A stretch of DNA of 64,000 nt from Oidiodendron maius Zn (GCA_000827325.1 KN832884.1:842953-906952); one strand, 5' to 3'. Positions 20,921-33,140 are shown, numbered from the stretch's first letter. Numbers and translations are program-made. Notes: generated from the letters alone by a model not told the origin.

Positions 20921-23900
20921 TCTTGGGTTAGCAGCAGGAAGCAGATCATGGCATGGCTAGGCTGTATCCACAAGAGCCACTGATTTACGGCCAACAGAGC
21001 CAAGGCGTAGCCGGGGCTGTGACACATCACTTCGTATTCACGGCCAATACAATGCGCCAATAACTTGACATTTCTCTGCATTTTGCGATAAGATGACAAC
21101 AGCTAGTGGCTTGGCAAAGCGGCGACGGGCTTGTCTCTAAGGCAGGCACGTTGCTGTCCCCAGGGGCAAGTATGCAGAGACAATTGTCCTAGAAGGCATT
21201 TTATCTTTTACAGCCTTCCAACTCAACATAAACCCTACAAGAGAAGTGGCCAGCTTTTATTGCAGCTTACCACTGCTCAGAGGTCAAATATACACGAGTG
21301 GATGTTAATTGTAGAAACACGCCACGTCTTCCTCCATCCGACGTGCTTAGGCCAGAGGCATCTGCCTCGTCTATTTCCAGCGTGTTTCCAAATGCAGCAT
21401 CGACATCGTTTAGGACTATTGTTGTAGAGAGGTACTCTAACCCTTTTAGTATTTTCAAAGCCTCACACTTATTATAACTTACGATGGGCCGCAACGGTGC
21501 TGTCGCAGGCACTATCTTGGCACTCTACTGCTGTTCCCTAACCCTAAGCGTAACCAGAAGCTTTATCAATGTCAATACAGACTTCCAAGCAAATAGGTCA
21601 GATTAGATGAGTACAAGTTGAAAGGCTCGAGATAACGGATCCCCCGACCGAAACTGTTTGACGATATTGAATGCATAAATTCACTACTGATTATCTCGGC
21701 TATCTATTTGCATTAGCCAAAAATCCGGATCAACTGCCGCGTATATCCCTCCAATGCAGCTGGCTAAAGTCTTGGTTGGCTTACACCAGCGTAGCTGCGT
21801 TATTTATTCCGCTTACCTTAGAACCACGCCCCCCCAAGAGTACCGCAGTGCTAAGTATCCTTTCATTAGCTGCGACTGCACCACAGTGACTAAGAACTCT
21901 CGTTTAAGAACTCTCAGAAATGAGACTCCTTTAGATAAGAGCTCTTGAACAAGACACCCTTTCAGATAAGTCTTCTCAGGTAAGAGATTCTCTTAGGTAA
22001 TAACTCTTAGATAGGAGATTCTCTTGATAGAGAGATTTCCTCGCATAAGAACACTTATTTAAGAGACTCTTGGATGAGAACGCTTGGAAAAGAGATCGAG
22101 ATTTTCTCATTGTTTGAGAACACTTATTAAAGAGAATATCTTGAGCATGTACTCACCAGTTATATAGACCGGCTATAGCGCATTAGGCCATATCCATCCT
22201 CCGTGGAGGATTCTCTGTGGAGCTTACCCTCTCTGTAAAGCAAATCGAGCCAAGAGCGTCATTATGTCTCACCCGACGCGGCGAAGCTTCGAGGCCCTCA
22301 TAAAGTGGCAATGAATCCATGTCTATCTCCTGGCTGGTATTTCATTCCTTCACAGCAACTTGTCTCTATAAAGGAGTTAGTGTCGAAACTCACGTCCTAA
22401 CTAGCGCTCTTCCGCTCAAAGCTCGCCTCTGCCACGTTGTTGTGAGTAGAATTAGAAGAGATAGGAAAATCGGTATACGAGAGAGGGTATATGGTGATGA
22501 GAATGTTTTCTTGATGTGCAAGATTCCGCAGTGAGCGGCGCGAGGGTTGCTAATAGTACACATTATGATCCGCTAGACCTCCTTGCGTCAGTAGCGGTTT
22601 TAAGCAACCTGCCTTGAACCGCAGCCTTGTTGTTCATTCCCTGTTAAACTTTCTTAGCTCTCTGGCAATGGAAATGAACTTCCAGTACTACTTACCTCCA
22701 GTCCCATTGTCCTGTCTTCCATTCCTTCCTCATCTTCCTGCTCCCAGAGACTGGAAATGTACCTCCCAATCCTCCAGTTCTTGAGCTCTTGAATCCCTGC
22801 TCCGATTCGTGGCCAGTCCTAGAGACATCCGTTCGTGGGATTCATCTCTGCTAACATAATTCGATCGATTATCTGGCCCGTTGGGGATTTTCGAGAGGGT
22901 TTCGGAGGTCAGCTTGGGTGTCCGTGCAGTAGAGGTTAGCCTCGAACTATGAGGCAGTGTCAATGACATAGCTTCTTGAAATTCGGACGTGCTGGATATT
23001 CTGATAATTATCTTACCTGGCAGAGGGACTGTTTGGCATATTGGGTGAGTGGGATTGACTGACTTCGCTTTTTGGGATCTAGAAATCGGCATGTCGAGAG
23101 AGCGAGCTGGATCGTTGGCCCTTCGTATAAATAGCCCAGCCATTTCGTCGCATTCGCAATGCCAATGACTTCTTGCACTTGATCATCTTGCTGTAAGCGT
23201 CCCAAATCAAATGCTAAAAGTATGAAGATGGAAAAGTGGAGAGCCGAGTTGTGGAGATGGAGCAGGTTAGGAACAATACAGTTCGAGAGGAGAGAAAAAG
23301 AAAAACGAAATGCAAAAAGTTGAATAAAATGAGAATAAAAGTATGAGTTCGAAGTACTTTGAAATAACAGGACGGCTCAACTGCAGAAAGTTCATGCCTT
23401 CTCTCCTCCTGCTTATGAATGCGGGGAGGGGAGGAGATTCGGGATAGGTGGGCTAATTTCTGACAGTAGCATTGCATGGGAAATTGAAATACGAGAACAG
23501 TGAAATAAATAATCAAGCACAGGAGAGAACAGACTAGGGAGCAGAGCTGCTCACGTGCCGAAAGTTCCTAGCTTTCCTGCTCTCCTGCTTTCCTGGCCTC
23601 ACTGTAGGATTAAGGCACGAACTTTTCAGGGGTTGACATTGGTTGATTCTGAACTTGTTGGGATGGGAGTGGAAGAAATACAAGTATGTGTGTATTTGAG
23701 GCATGATTCATTAAATCATAAAGACAAAGGATTTGAAAAAGAAGCGGCTCAAATGCAAAAAGTCCATGGCTCCTGAGTGGTGGGCGTGAGTGCTGCGGGG
23801 TTCATGCAGGGGTTGCAGGGCAGGAAAAACGACAGCCCTTCTTTCATGCTCAAATAACAACCACAACGCCTCTAGTAAAATATCCTAATATTGGTCAGAG

Positions 23901-24330
23901 GACGGTTTGACCTTTTTAGAGCTTTGAGATAAAGTTTCAGTAAATTCGGCTAAGTTATGTAGAAGTTTTATTATTGCTGAAGAGGCTTCTGGTGTCGTGT
24001 TACGCACGTGCCAATGCCAATTTCGGCCACTTATTTCTCCTCCTCGCAACTTTTTGCACTTCGCCCGTCTCTGCCTGTCAGCCTCGTCGGTGGTTCGCCT
24101 TACGGTTTCCAATTGGAAATCTCCACAGCCCAGATGATGTATGTTCTAAACTTCAAACATCATGGCCGTTGCCAGTCAACTTCTCAAGCCGCTCGCATTC
24201 GAAGCGCCAGCCCTTCAATCACTCATCCTTCAACTATCAATCGTCGACTCTTGTTACGCGCTCTGAAGCCGTCCTTTCGATCGAATAGGCATCTTGAGTC
24301 TCGATCAATCCCTAGATTGGAGTTGACGCT
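20921..24330. other. 3.4-kb gene-poor region
   Basis: Apart from the minisatellite annotated separately, only short frames are seen. Two overlapping minus-strand frames (22730-23143 and 23008-23205; MGRLQQDDQVQEVIGIANAT) look weakly coding but could not be joined or assigned. A pyrimidine-rich stretch lies at 22690-22745. Two similar 27-base stretches (GGCTCAACTGCAGAAAGTTC near 23374 and GGCTCAAATGCAAAAAGTCC near 23745) hint at an old duplicated element. Confidence 0.4.
21891..22146. repeat. degenerate minisatellite, unit about 15-17 bp (TAAGAGACTCTTAGA-like)
   Basis: About 16 imperfect units follow each other, for example TAAGAACTCTCGTTT, AAGAACTCTCAGAAA, TAAGAGCTCTTGAAC, AAGAGATTCTCTTAGGT and AAGAGACTCTTGGAT. 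The core AAGAG-N-CTCTT is an inverted repeat, so each unit can form a small hairpin. There are no spacers of constant length, so it is not a CRISPR-like array, and no frame runs through it. Confidence 0.75.
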
Positions 24331-27003
24331 ATGTCGGCTTCCATAAGTCCGCTCATTTCGAGACCTTCCACGGCAGACTTCTCCATTTTCAGCCGTTCTC
24401 CCGACTCGATACACGACTCCGTTCCCTCCTCGACCACTTCATCCCATGGCTCTCCGAAGAATCGCAAACGGGGTCGCGGAACACATGAGGTACAGATTTC
24501 GCAGAAACGGAGGAAGGTGATGGGCCGCCCGAGAAATGGTTGGACTGCTTCACGACGTCGCAAAGTGGTTAGGTTATATCTCATGACAGATCTGGAGGTG
24601 GACGAAATCGCGAAAGTATTGAGGACTGATAATTTTAAAACAAGGTGGATCTCTTCGTTCCTTTTGTGGCTTTTGAATTGGGACTGATAAAATCATCTTA
24701 GCAAACGAGACGTTCAAACTCAGCTCGCGACTCTCCTACAAGCTCGACCAGGCCAGATTCGATCAAAAGGCCATATCACGAAGCAACGACTTTGTCAATT
24801 GCGTGAGTGTAGGAAGGTGCAACTATCTCGACGTCCGAACAAATGCCCACAATATAATTCGACCACCTGGAAGACGAATGAAGATGACCGAATTGACGCT
24901 ATTGCTAACGGGAATCTTGCTGCGCAAAAGGACGAGGTCATATTCCAGGCCTTACCGTCGATATTTAAAATCTCGCAGCCGCCAAAAGAAGTTAGCCAGG
25001 TTTTAGACCAGGACACATCTTCGATAAACAATGAGGATGAAGTCATAGAAAGCTGGGACGAGGATTCTTCATCATCGTCTACTGCGGCGACATCTGGCTC
25101 TCCTCTGTCGAATTTTGGGGTAGCCCCTTTTCTACCAACGAGGTCATCACTCCGGCCGAACATCGTTATGTCGACGTCCCCACTAGGTGAATTGCACCAA
25201 TTTGACAATGCATCGACAAGTACCGCTTCTCAATCTACTGGTACTGAAGCGTCGCATCCTTTCACATCTGAACAAATATCTCTTAATAGGAACGATTTAC
25301 TGGTCGATTCTAAACCTGTAGTGGGGGGGCTGGGTACGGATGATCGCCTTTCCATTAAATTCCGAACAGCTCGTTCCTCTACTCTTACTGTTGCAAGCTT
25401 AAGAAAACGGCTATCAAATGCAACCGACAAATACTCTCACTCTTGCCTGGAAGACATCGTGTCGATTATGGAGCATTGTACCATCTCCACATCCTCGTCC
25501 GTTTTAGTTGCACCGAGCAGATTGAGCACGCCATCATTGACATATTTGCCAGCAGTCGAAAAAGACGCCAAACTTCTGCACAAGTCTGAACGTCCCGTCA
25601 TACTTCCTGGAGCATTTTCCGAATACTGCTGGGAGCAAATCATCAACAACAAATTGATTCCATGCGATCGAGGTCAAAAATACCGCAAGGCGAAGATTTG
25701 TGGACATATAGGGCGTAGACTTAACCGATCGACGAATTATCGCTCTGCTCAATACAAAGCATATGCTGGCCCAGGTGGAGAGAAGATAGATATCTTCGGA
25801 AATTCTGCCCTCCACATTGCTGCAGCCCTGGCCACACCTCCAGACACTCTGATTGACCTGTTCGGGTCCAATGCGTCGATACACACCTTGAATAATGCGG
25901 GCGAGACCTTTCTACACTTGATTCATCCAGAATGCTACGACTTCCACGGCCTTGGAAATGATATTTGCAGCTTGCTGAAAGAGCTTCAAGGGCGGGGTTT
26001 CAATTTTCTTCAACAAGACCACAATGGACGGAATAGTCTTCATTGGCTTGCGCAGCCTAAGCTTTCTGCAATTGCTCGTCGCAAAATTAGCAGAGCGGTG
26101 CTTGACCTTCGCATCCCAATATCAATGTCGCGTGATAATCTCGGTTACAGTGTTGGATACACCGTTAGGGAACAGATGAAATTTGAGAATTTTATAGACC
26201 TTGATCCAGAGATAATACTACACCCTCCCCAAGATTCTCGTTCTCATAAAAAGGAAATTGTTGAGGACAGATATGTTCTCAATTTTAAGAATAACGGTCA
26301 CATCGAGACAGTGGAAGACTTGCAGCGATATACGTATCACGCCGATCTGTTAAAGACCGTCATTGAGAGCAAGGAGAACCCGCGGTTCGAGGACTCAAAC
26401 GGTCGAAATGGCCTACATTGCTTGGCCGAGGTATCGTTCAATTTACATCGGTCAATGTCTCAGTCGAGTCATACAACGTCGCATGTCGAGAATGATAATG
26501 CTGCTAAACTACTGGAAAATCTTGATTACTTGTTGGAGGCGGGTGTTGACCCTAACAGCCACGACAAGGAAGGTGTGACGCCTTTTATGGCTTTTATCGC
26601 CCACCGGCGCCGAGGTGAAGATGATGATTCAATAACGCGATCTTTGCACCGTCTTTTCAAATCTGGAGCTGATATTCATCGACGAAATCGACAGGGTGAA
26701 ACGTCGCTCCACCTTGCGGTCAAGCTTGGGCGCCGAGCAGCTACAAAATTCCTACTGAGCGTTGGAGCCAACGTACATGCACGTGATGCAAATGGGCTAG
26801 GTATCGTGGCCCTTGGACATAAGTGTGCTAATGAAGCCAAAAAGGCCGAGTTTCTATACGCACAGATTATGCTTTGTGTGGCTCTTGCTGCCAACGCTGG
26901 AGCTGTATCTGCTCCAACCATTCTTGGAGAATGGGGAATGAGGTCCCCCGTGGCGAATAATCCTCCGACGGCGATTCTTTTATTCCGGAATCTATTGCTA
27001 TAG
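24331..27003 (+). CDS. ankyrin-repeat protein with Clr5-like N-terminal domain, 2 exons
   Basis: Exons 24331-24644 and 24702-27003 joined in phase 2 across a 57-bp intron; 871 residues. A Ser/Pro-rich, basic N-terminus (SPKNRKRGRG) precedes a predicted helical DNA-binding-like block at about 65-140: GWTASRRRKVVRLYLMTDLE, VDEIAKVL and, across the splice, KRDVQTQLATLLQARPG. This resembles the Clr5-type module found ahead of ankyrins in many ascomycete proteins. A low-complexity acidic/Ser stretch follows. Ankyrin motifs are GNSALHIAAALA (about 470), NGRNSLHWLAQ (about 545) and GETSLHLAVKLGRRAATKFL with GANVHARDANG (about 767-805). The end, NAGAVSAPTILGEWG, recurs in homologues, supporting the stop. 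A nuclear regulatory role is inferred. Confidence 0.82.
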
Positions 27004-27062
27004 TTTTGTCTGGGTGGGAATCGGAATAAGCGGTGCAGAGGAATCCGAGGCCGAATGGGCAG

Positions 27063-27300
27063 ACGAGGCTCTTTCTCTCTGCTGCGACGAATCGTAGCAC
27101 CTTGCTAATATCCTGAATAGCTATGTCGAGATTGAACGGTGCCTCTTCCATGTCCAATCTGCCAAACTTGACTTTGGAAAAGTCTAAGATATCATAAATA
27201 TCAGTCAATAGCCTATTAGCAGACCTGAGAAGGCTATCCGCGCATTCCTGCTACTCCTCCTCGAGGGTTGAGAGTATTAAGTTACAGGATGTAGGAAAGT
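27063..27300 (-). pseudogene. hybrid histidine kinase fragment (post-HisKA segment)
   Basis: The minus strand reads LEEE-stop-QECADSLLRSANRLL, then YDILDFSKVKFGRLDMEEAP and FNLDIAIQDISKVLRF. This is the second helix of a HisKA dimerisation domain and the linker to the ATPase domain of fungal hybrid kinases (I-N-D-I-L-D-F-S-K-x-E-x-G-R-L). The H-box upstream and the N/G boxes downstream are missing. The stop between EEE and QEC is TAG where Gln (CAG) is usual, a one-step C-to-T change. It lies immediately beyond the end of the ankyrin gene in opposite orientation. It is a short dead remnant, probably brought in by duplication or rearrangement. Confidence 0.7.
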
Positions 27301-27623
27301 TGTTGAAATGGATAGAAAGTTTGGAAAACAATAAAAAAACAGTTGAATAACTATCTACGAGTATCTCGAGAATTTATCTTTCAGACCTAGGTAGACTGGG
27401 TAGGATCTAAAGAACAGTGTTTTTGTTGTTAGCAACTTGGATGCGGTTGTTTCCGCGTAGTGAATAAAAATAAGGATACAGCCAGAAGACTTTTCTAGGC
27501 ACCAATTGAAATGCGAAAGAAATTTACGAAAGCTGCTATCTAGATTAAATGAGTGCGACACAGACCGCTGTTCTCAGGACGAAAAATGATGGAGCTTGCT
27601 TATCCTCACACAGATGAAAACGT
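27301..27623. other. AT-rich spacer
   Basis: About 320 bp with A/T runs and one short minus-strand frame; no recognisable kinase or other domain. Confidence 0.4.
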
Positions 27624-28577
27624 CTAAAATCCAGAGTTGGATGGCTCTTCATCGACTCCATCCCTAGACCGAGGGTTATGCCCATCATTGTCCCTGCTCT
27701 TGTTCAGATTCACGACCTCACTCTGCATCTCGAGACTGGCGCGAAGCTTGAAGCCTAGCGCCAGCGTAATGATAACGACGAAGAACTCCTCCACAATGGC
27801 CATTAGAACATTTGCCACGATACTGCCATCAAATAGAGAGAACGTGCTATCATGCACAAATATACAGAGCGTCGAGTAAAGGAGGCGGATGGCGATCGCT
27901 ACTAAGGCAATAGGGATGTGGACTCTGAGAAGCCGCTCCGGACGAGGCACCGCTGTGCCGTGGGAAAGTGACAGCATGAATATGATGGTTATGACGATAA
28001 AGACAACAATATTGAGAATAATGCCAACTTTGGAGATGGTAGGAGGTATGAAAGCCCCATCAGCAGCCTGGGATTTCGGACTGGTGACTCCGACGATGCC
28101 GAGGATTAGGCTTACGCCGATAACCAACTGGATGATTCGAAAGATTTTAGAGTTGATTTTTGGATTTTGAATTGAGCCATTGATCCAATCGACACTGTTG
28201 CCATGTCTAATTAGCAAAAGATTCAAATACATGACTTTCATTCACGGCATTGCCAGCTCCTTCAATGTCGTTCAAGAATATGAATGGCATTAGACTTACA
28301 GTCTAGATAATACTCCCAACACTGTGAGTAAGAGTGGTGCAATTCCGATCGAGTCAAGAATAAGCGTCGCCTTAATCAGGCCCTCCGTTGGGTTGTTGTA
28401 CGTCAGCAGCTGGCATACAGCTCCAGCAATACGAATAGCGGAAAGAATCAGGACGAAGATCCAGCCCGAGGTCCGTTTGAATCCGTGGCGAAGGCATACT
28501 ACAACGCCGAGGATCAAGCATGGGATGAAGACGACAAGCTCCACGATAGAGACGTAACCGTGCTTGTCGAGGTGCAT
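27624..28577 (-). CDS. seven-TM membrane protein (DUF7702/RTA1-like), 2 exons
   Basis: Exons 28577-28300 and 28206-27624, 93-bp intron (GTAAGTC...GCTAATTAG) in phase 2; 286 residues. The N-terminus has IVELVVFIPCLILGVVVCLR, then a His-Gly-Phe loop, GWIFVLILSAIRIAGAVCQL, and SIGIAPLLLTVLGVLSRL before the intron. Four more spans are in exon 2 (IIQLVIGVSLILGIVGV, VGIILNIVVFIVITIIFMLS, HIPIALVAIAIRLLYSTLCI and VLMAIVEEFFVVIITLALGF). The C-tail is polar and charged (SRDNDGHNPRSRDGVDEE). This layout is that of the fungal DUF7702 family, which resembles RTA1-type lipid-response proteins. The function is unknown. It is transcribed toward the ankyrin gene. Confidence 0.82.
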
Positions 28578-29715
28578 GATGGAGAAGAGCTGCTGTCGAG
28601 ACGGAATTTATACAGAAAGAGATAGTCTTGAAACGGACTAGAATGGGTCATGCAATGTAGCTCAAGCGGATGGGTATGAAGAGTATGAGGCACAACCTGA
28701 TGGCCATTTCTTCTCTTATATATAGAAATATCGGGGAGCATGGCTTCGCGCCATCGTAGCCACGGCCGTTTTTAGAACAGGATGAAAGAATACCACAATT
28801 TTGTGAGACGCTAGTCATCCTATGGAATACGTTGGAATACGACCTCAATACTCATTGTGATCACAGCTGAGACAACGGGCAGTACGAGCTGCCTTATCGT
28901 CAGGGGAGCCCGTCAGGGCAGCCACAACGTCTTCAACGCCATCCCCAGCATACCATATTCCTCTCTTATTCGGTGCTTCTTTTGTGTTGGCCTGAGCGCT
29001 GCATGCACAATGCGCTCTCTCCCTGCTTGCCTGCGTGTGCTTTTGGAGCGAGGTGAGTGATGATTCAACAAAGTTGAGTTGAGGTTGCTGAAAACGAGCT
29101 GGAGGTTCAGCCGCAGGTCTAAACCGGCTTTCCTAATCTGGGGGTCATGTCGACGCTAAAACGATAGAGGACCGTGTATTATACCTACCCCTTCAATAAT
29201 ACTAAAGGTAGGCCCCAGAATCAGTCAGCCACTGAATATACAGACAACCTTACAACAAGGCCCAAGACATAGGAACCATCAGTATCCCCTCCCTTTCGCT
29301 CTCCTACTTCAGGAATCTCAGCTCCGCGTACCAAAGTACGCAATAAGATCACTCTTAATCCCTTAATCCTTCAGCTAAGACCTATTCTTCTCTGCATTAT
29401 CTTTATCATCATTAGTCACCCAACTGCCGCCGGGATGTACTGCTATGGATATTATTAGCCCCCTAGGTAAGAAAAATCGTATATATACTAGTAAATTCAC
29501 GAAAGTAAACTCCTTTTTCGGTCCTTGTCTCGTTCCTCGCTAGTAGAAGACTGACAGTCCTTACGATCACACCATTTTTTCTATAGCCCGCGAGCTTGTG
29601 CAGCTTCATAATCCCGACGACCAACAAGATATCGGACGGCTGCTGATCGCCCGCACCTCACGTCCTCGGCGAGACCAGACCCTGAGTGAACGGTTCCAAT
29701 TGGTCGTTATTCGCT
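28578..29715. other. spacer between divergent genes
   Basis: 1.1 kb. A 67-residue plus frame (28857-29060) has no support. The right part, from about 29470, is the promoter of the Zn2Cys6 gene and contains a TATA-like CGTATATATAC near 29478. No transposon ends were found. Confidence 0.4.
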
Positions 29716-31284
29716 ATGCCGTTCCGCGGTCGCCCGTCTGAAGCTTGTGGACCCTGCAGGAAGGGACGGTTGAGGGTAAGTTTCGCCAAGCCTAACTCTC
29801 TACCTTTCTCCATAAGCACTCTCTCAACCTCTTATGCACCGTAGTGTGATCGTAAGCGGCCATCTTGCGGCCAATGCATACGCAAATCCATCAGTTGTGT
29901 TGGTTACAGGAACGTTTCACTGCTCCTCTTTAAAGATGAGTCGGAGTCAATAGCTCGGAAAGTCCAGTGGGAGAAGAACGGGGAGCTCTACCCTCCAACC
30001 TTTCCGGGACAAGGGCATGAGAATGAGCCGCCCGGTGTCACAGACTTTAACACTGTAGATATCGTGCCCTCGCCGTCATGTTCCCTCATGCCTTTCCATG
30101 ACGATCTAGCGGTCGGTTATTTCATGTCATCTTACGTCCCAGGTTCGCCATTCTACTATCTTCCTGAGATATACGGCACCGCAGTATCCACCGCGCAAGA
30201 TGCTGTATCCCCAATCGTCATGGCTGTCTCACTTGCAAGCCTCTCGCTGCACGTCGGCAACGACCTGCAGCTCATGAGAAATTCCCGCATGCACTACTCG
30301 AAAGCTCTCACCGAAATAAACGTGGCCCTTGCTTCGTCAAATACAGCCATACTTGATAGTAACCTTATTTCTGTCCTTATGCTAGGTTTTTACGAGGCCA
30401 TTTCATTCTCTAACTATCGATCTTCTACAAGTTGGACGGCTCATACGCTCGGAGCCGTTCAACTCCTCCGATTACGAGGCACGAAGCAACTGATGACAGA
30501 TCTAGGCAGACACCTTTTTATGCAGACATGCAACAACATCCGCAGCGGCTGTCTCCAACGGGGAATGCCTGTCCCGGATGACTTCCTACAGCTATATAAG
30601 GAAGCTGAGCCCTTTCTCGATCCCGGCTCTCTTGTCGTGCGGTTTGGTCTATTGCTCGACAAAATCATCAGCTTAAAAGTGCAATTAGAATCACTAATCC
30701 CCGCGCAGAGAATATCCGGATTTATTTATGAGGTACTGCAGCTGGATGAAGAAACACGGGCATTAATGAACATGCTACCAGATAGCTGGCGCCCCCAAGT
30801 CATGCCGCTGCATATGACTCCTCGATGGGCATACCAGGGCCTCGCCCACCAATATCCCGGGCATCTCATAGCCCGGCACTGGAACATCCTGCGACTCACA
30901 CGGGCATTCCTAAATGAGGTAATCTGGTATATGGGGACATTTGTTGTTAGGGCCAAGGAGCAGGGCATGCCTGAGATATGGCAACACTGCAAAGATCTCG
31001 ACACTGATGCTCTTCAAACCACAGCTGCGGCCAACCGCATCCAAATCTTCACCGATGTACTCGCTAGTGTGCCGCATTTCCTTGACGAGAGCGGCACGAC
31101 ATTTACCCCCGCGGCACGCCTTCTGATCTGGCCGCTGACTATCGTGGCGGAGAGGGGGATGATGCTGGAGCCAATGCGACAATATGCTTTGTGGTGTCTA
31201 TATGAGATAGCTAGGCAAGCGAGGGTCCCACAGGCACTGCACGCTGCGGAAGCAGTTGAGCGCGGGTCTTGTACTGATTGGTGA
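29716..31284 (+). CDS. Zn2Cys6 transcription factor, 2 exons
   Basis: Exons 29716-29775 and 29845-31284, phase-0 intron of 69 bp (GTAAGT...CACCGTAG) that again splits the zinc cluster; 499 residues. The joined cluster is ACGPCRKGRLRCDRKRPSCG then QCIRKSISC, a perfect C-x2-C-x6-C-x6-C-x2-C-x6-C. The start MPFRGRPSEAC is typical of this subgroup, where the cluster sits at residues 11-38. The rest is the helical fungal factor domain, with VMAVSLASLSLHV, LISVLMLGFYEAIS, TAHTLGAVQLLRLRG and the terminal LIWPLTIVAERGM. Neighbours are a pseudogenised flavin monooxygenase and an orphan gene, which may be remains of a formerly regulated pathway; that is inference. Confidence 0.92.
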
Positions 31285-31843
31285 GTAACTGGTTCTCTAT
31301 GCTTCATGGGTGCTTTATCTTGTGCTAGCTATTTTAATACCCACTTGACCATGATCTACGTTCTAATCATATTCTAGGATGCATTTATTTACACTTGGGT
31401 AAAAGATTATTTGTATCTCTTATAAAAATGGAGGGATAGGTAATCATAAATTGGTGTGATAGTTTGAAATAGTTCGTGAATCTGAAAATTGATATTCAGA
31501 AGGTCGACCACAGACTCAAGACCATTAAGCATTATTTTATATCTTACAACTTGAATGAATAATTTTTTTTAAAAGAAAAGTCTTTAGAACTAATATGTTG
31601 TATGAAAGTACAATATCTGAAATCCAGGTCTATTAAAAGAGACTTTATAAACATTATATACTCAGGAATAATCGCTGTGGTCGTTTCGCATTCCCGAGCC
31701 GAACAGAAAACTCAAAGCATCATGATCTTGGCCGCCTTCCTTCCGGTCAAGGTCCAAGACAGCGGCTGCATGACTGGCATTGCTGCAGTGCGAAGATATT
31801 AGTCGACACATAGTGAATTTATAATGACATAGCGCAGAATTAT
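31285..31843. other. AT-rich spacer
   Basis: About 560 bp, strongly AT-rich, with a run of eight T and polyA stretches near 31562-31580. One 66-residue plus frame (31602-31802) is unsupported. Confidence 0.45.
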
Positions 31844-32766
31844 CTATCTCTCTTCTAGGTCGGCAGCCTTTGAACCATTTTCATACGCTGAGTCAATGTC
31901 TTCGTTCCAAATCCATTTCATTCGGTCTGTCAGACTGTCTCATATGAGCGGTATACATTCATCGTAGGACTTTCCCATCATATCATCTCTCTGCATTTCA
32001 TACACATCTCCTGCTTGACAAGCTGTCTCTTGTGCTCTCTGCGCTCTTGGTAAACGCACTGCCCGGTATATGCGCATCCACTTGTCTAGATTTCTTTCCG
32101 GCATCGACTGACGAGACGATAAATAGTCATATATCACACGACCCAAGATATAGCCATCTTCAATGGCCTAACCTGCGCCGACACCTGGTGGTCGATTAGA
32201 ATACGAAGATTGCTTTGACAGAATGTCTCACCTTGATGCGGCAGCATGGCATGCGCAGCATCACCCATCAAGACGATCTTTCCATTCATAAAGACCCAAT
32301 TTTCAATCGGGTTGCGGTCATTTAGAACCCACTTAGATGGTGCTCGCGACAACAGAGAAATTATGTTCTGAACGGGTTCATCAAAGTCCGCAAAATGCTT
32401 GATAACTTCAGATAGCTGGCCCGTGACTGACCAGCTCTCTTTCAACGAGCCCAAGTCCTCTCCGTTAACAGAAATGAATGCAACGACGTTCAATGTCTTG
32501 TTCTGACTGGTGGGAAATACAAGAAAATGTTTGTCTTTACCGAGCCAGCTAGCTGAATAACTTTCGAGTGGCCACCGACTCTCGAGTTCTTTGATGGGAA
32601 CCAGTCCTCTGAAAGCTACCTGGCCGCTGTAAGATGGTTCATCTGCAACGAACTTATCCCGTATTGCCGAATGGATCCCATCACAACCAATAACCAAATC
32701 CACCGTGGTATTTGCGCCGTCTTCGAATTGGACTTGTATTTTATTTCCCTTTTCCTTCCAGATATC
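31844..32766 (-). pseudogene. FAD-dependent (salicylate-hydroxylase-like) monooxygenase, dead
   Basis: The intact-looking part reads VDLVIGCDGIHSAIRDKF (the D-G-x-x-S motif) and IVLMGDAAHAMLPHQG (the G-D-A-A-H FAD ribityl motif). A normal 47-bp intron (32231-32185) follows, then VGAG-stop-AIEDGYILG, RLPRAQRAQETACQAGDVYE and SYDECIPLI-stop. The first stop (TAG, 32168-32170) replaces the Gln of the universal GAGQAIED. The second (TGA, 31940-31942) replaces an Arg, and coding sense continues beyond it (DSLTDRMKWIWNED) to a final stop at 31844. Both are single C-to-T changes (CAG to TAG, CGA to TGA). The N-terminal third with the GxGxxG Rossmann motif is missing. It cannot make a functional enzyme. 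Confidence 0.88.
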
Positions 32767-33140
32767 TCAGGTTAGAGAACAGTTCCTACGCGAACTAACA
32801 GAATGATTACTATAGTCACAAAACAAGAATATAGTGCGATGGGCCTGACCGGAATTGGTGTTTGGATTTGACATAGACATGTAATATATATGTGTGATTT
32901 CGACTTACTGTATTACGCCTCTACGGCATTTCCTTTTAATTGGTTGGTTTTATGGTCTTGGCTGAGTAATGGGAAGGAAGGGGTGGTCTCTCAATGCACT
33001 ATGTATATAGCCGTTCCCTACATGGCGCCTAATGGAACCAACAAACAAACAAACAGGAGGTCGCAAGCTCCCAATTAGTCCCGTCATCCTTCCGTTTAAC
33101 AACACCTGCTCAAGAACGACGAGATATCTATCCACCCACT
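32767..33140. other. spacer and promoter of the orphan gene
   Basis: 374 bp. On the minus strand there is no trace of the missing flavoprotein N-terminus. A (CAAA)n-like short run occurs at 33039-33052. Nothing else is seen. Confidence 0.4.

Noticed and set aside
21891-22146. CRISPR-like array
   Set aside because: Units are contiguous and degenerate without constant spacers, and the DNA is fungal.
26867-27003. C-terminal end of the ankyrin protein as read-through into a kinase relic
   Set aside because: The terminal NAGAVSAPTILGEWG matches the usual end of homologous ankyrin proteins, so the stop at 27003 is genuine and the kinase trace begins after it.
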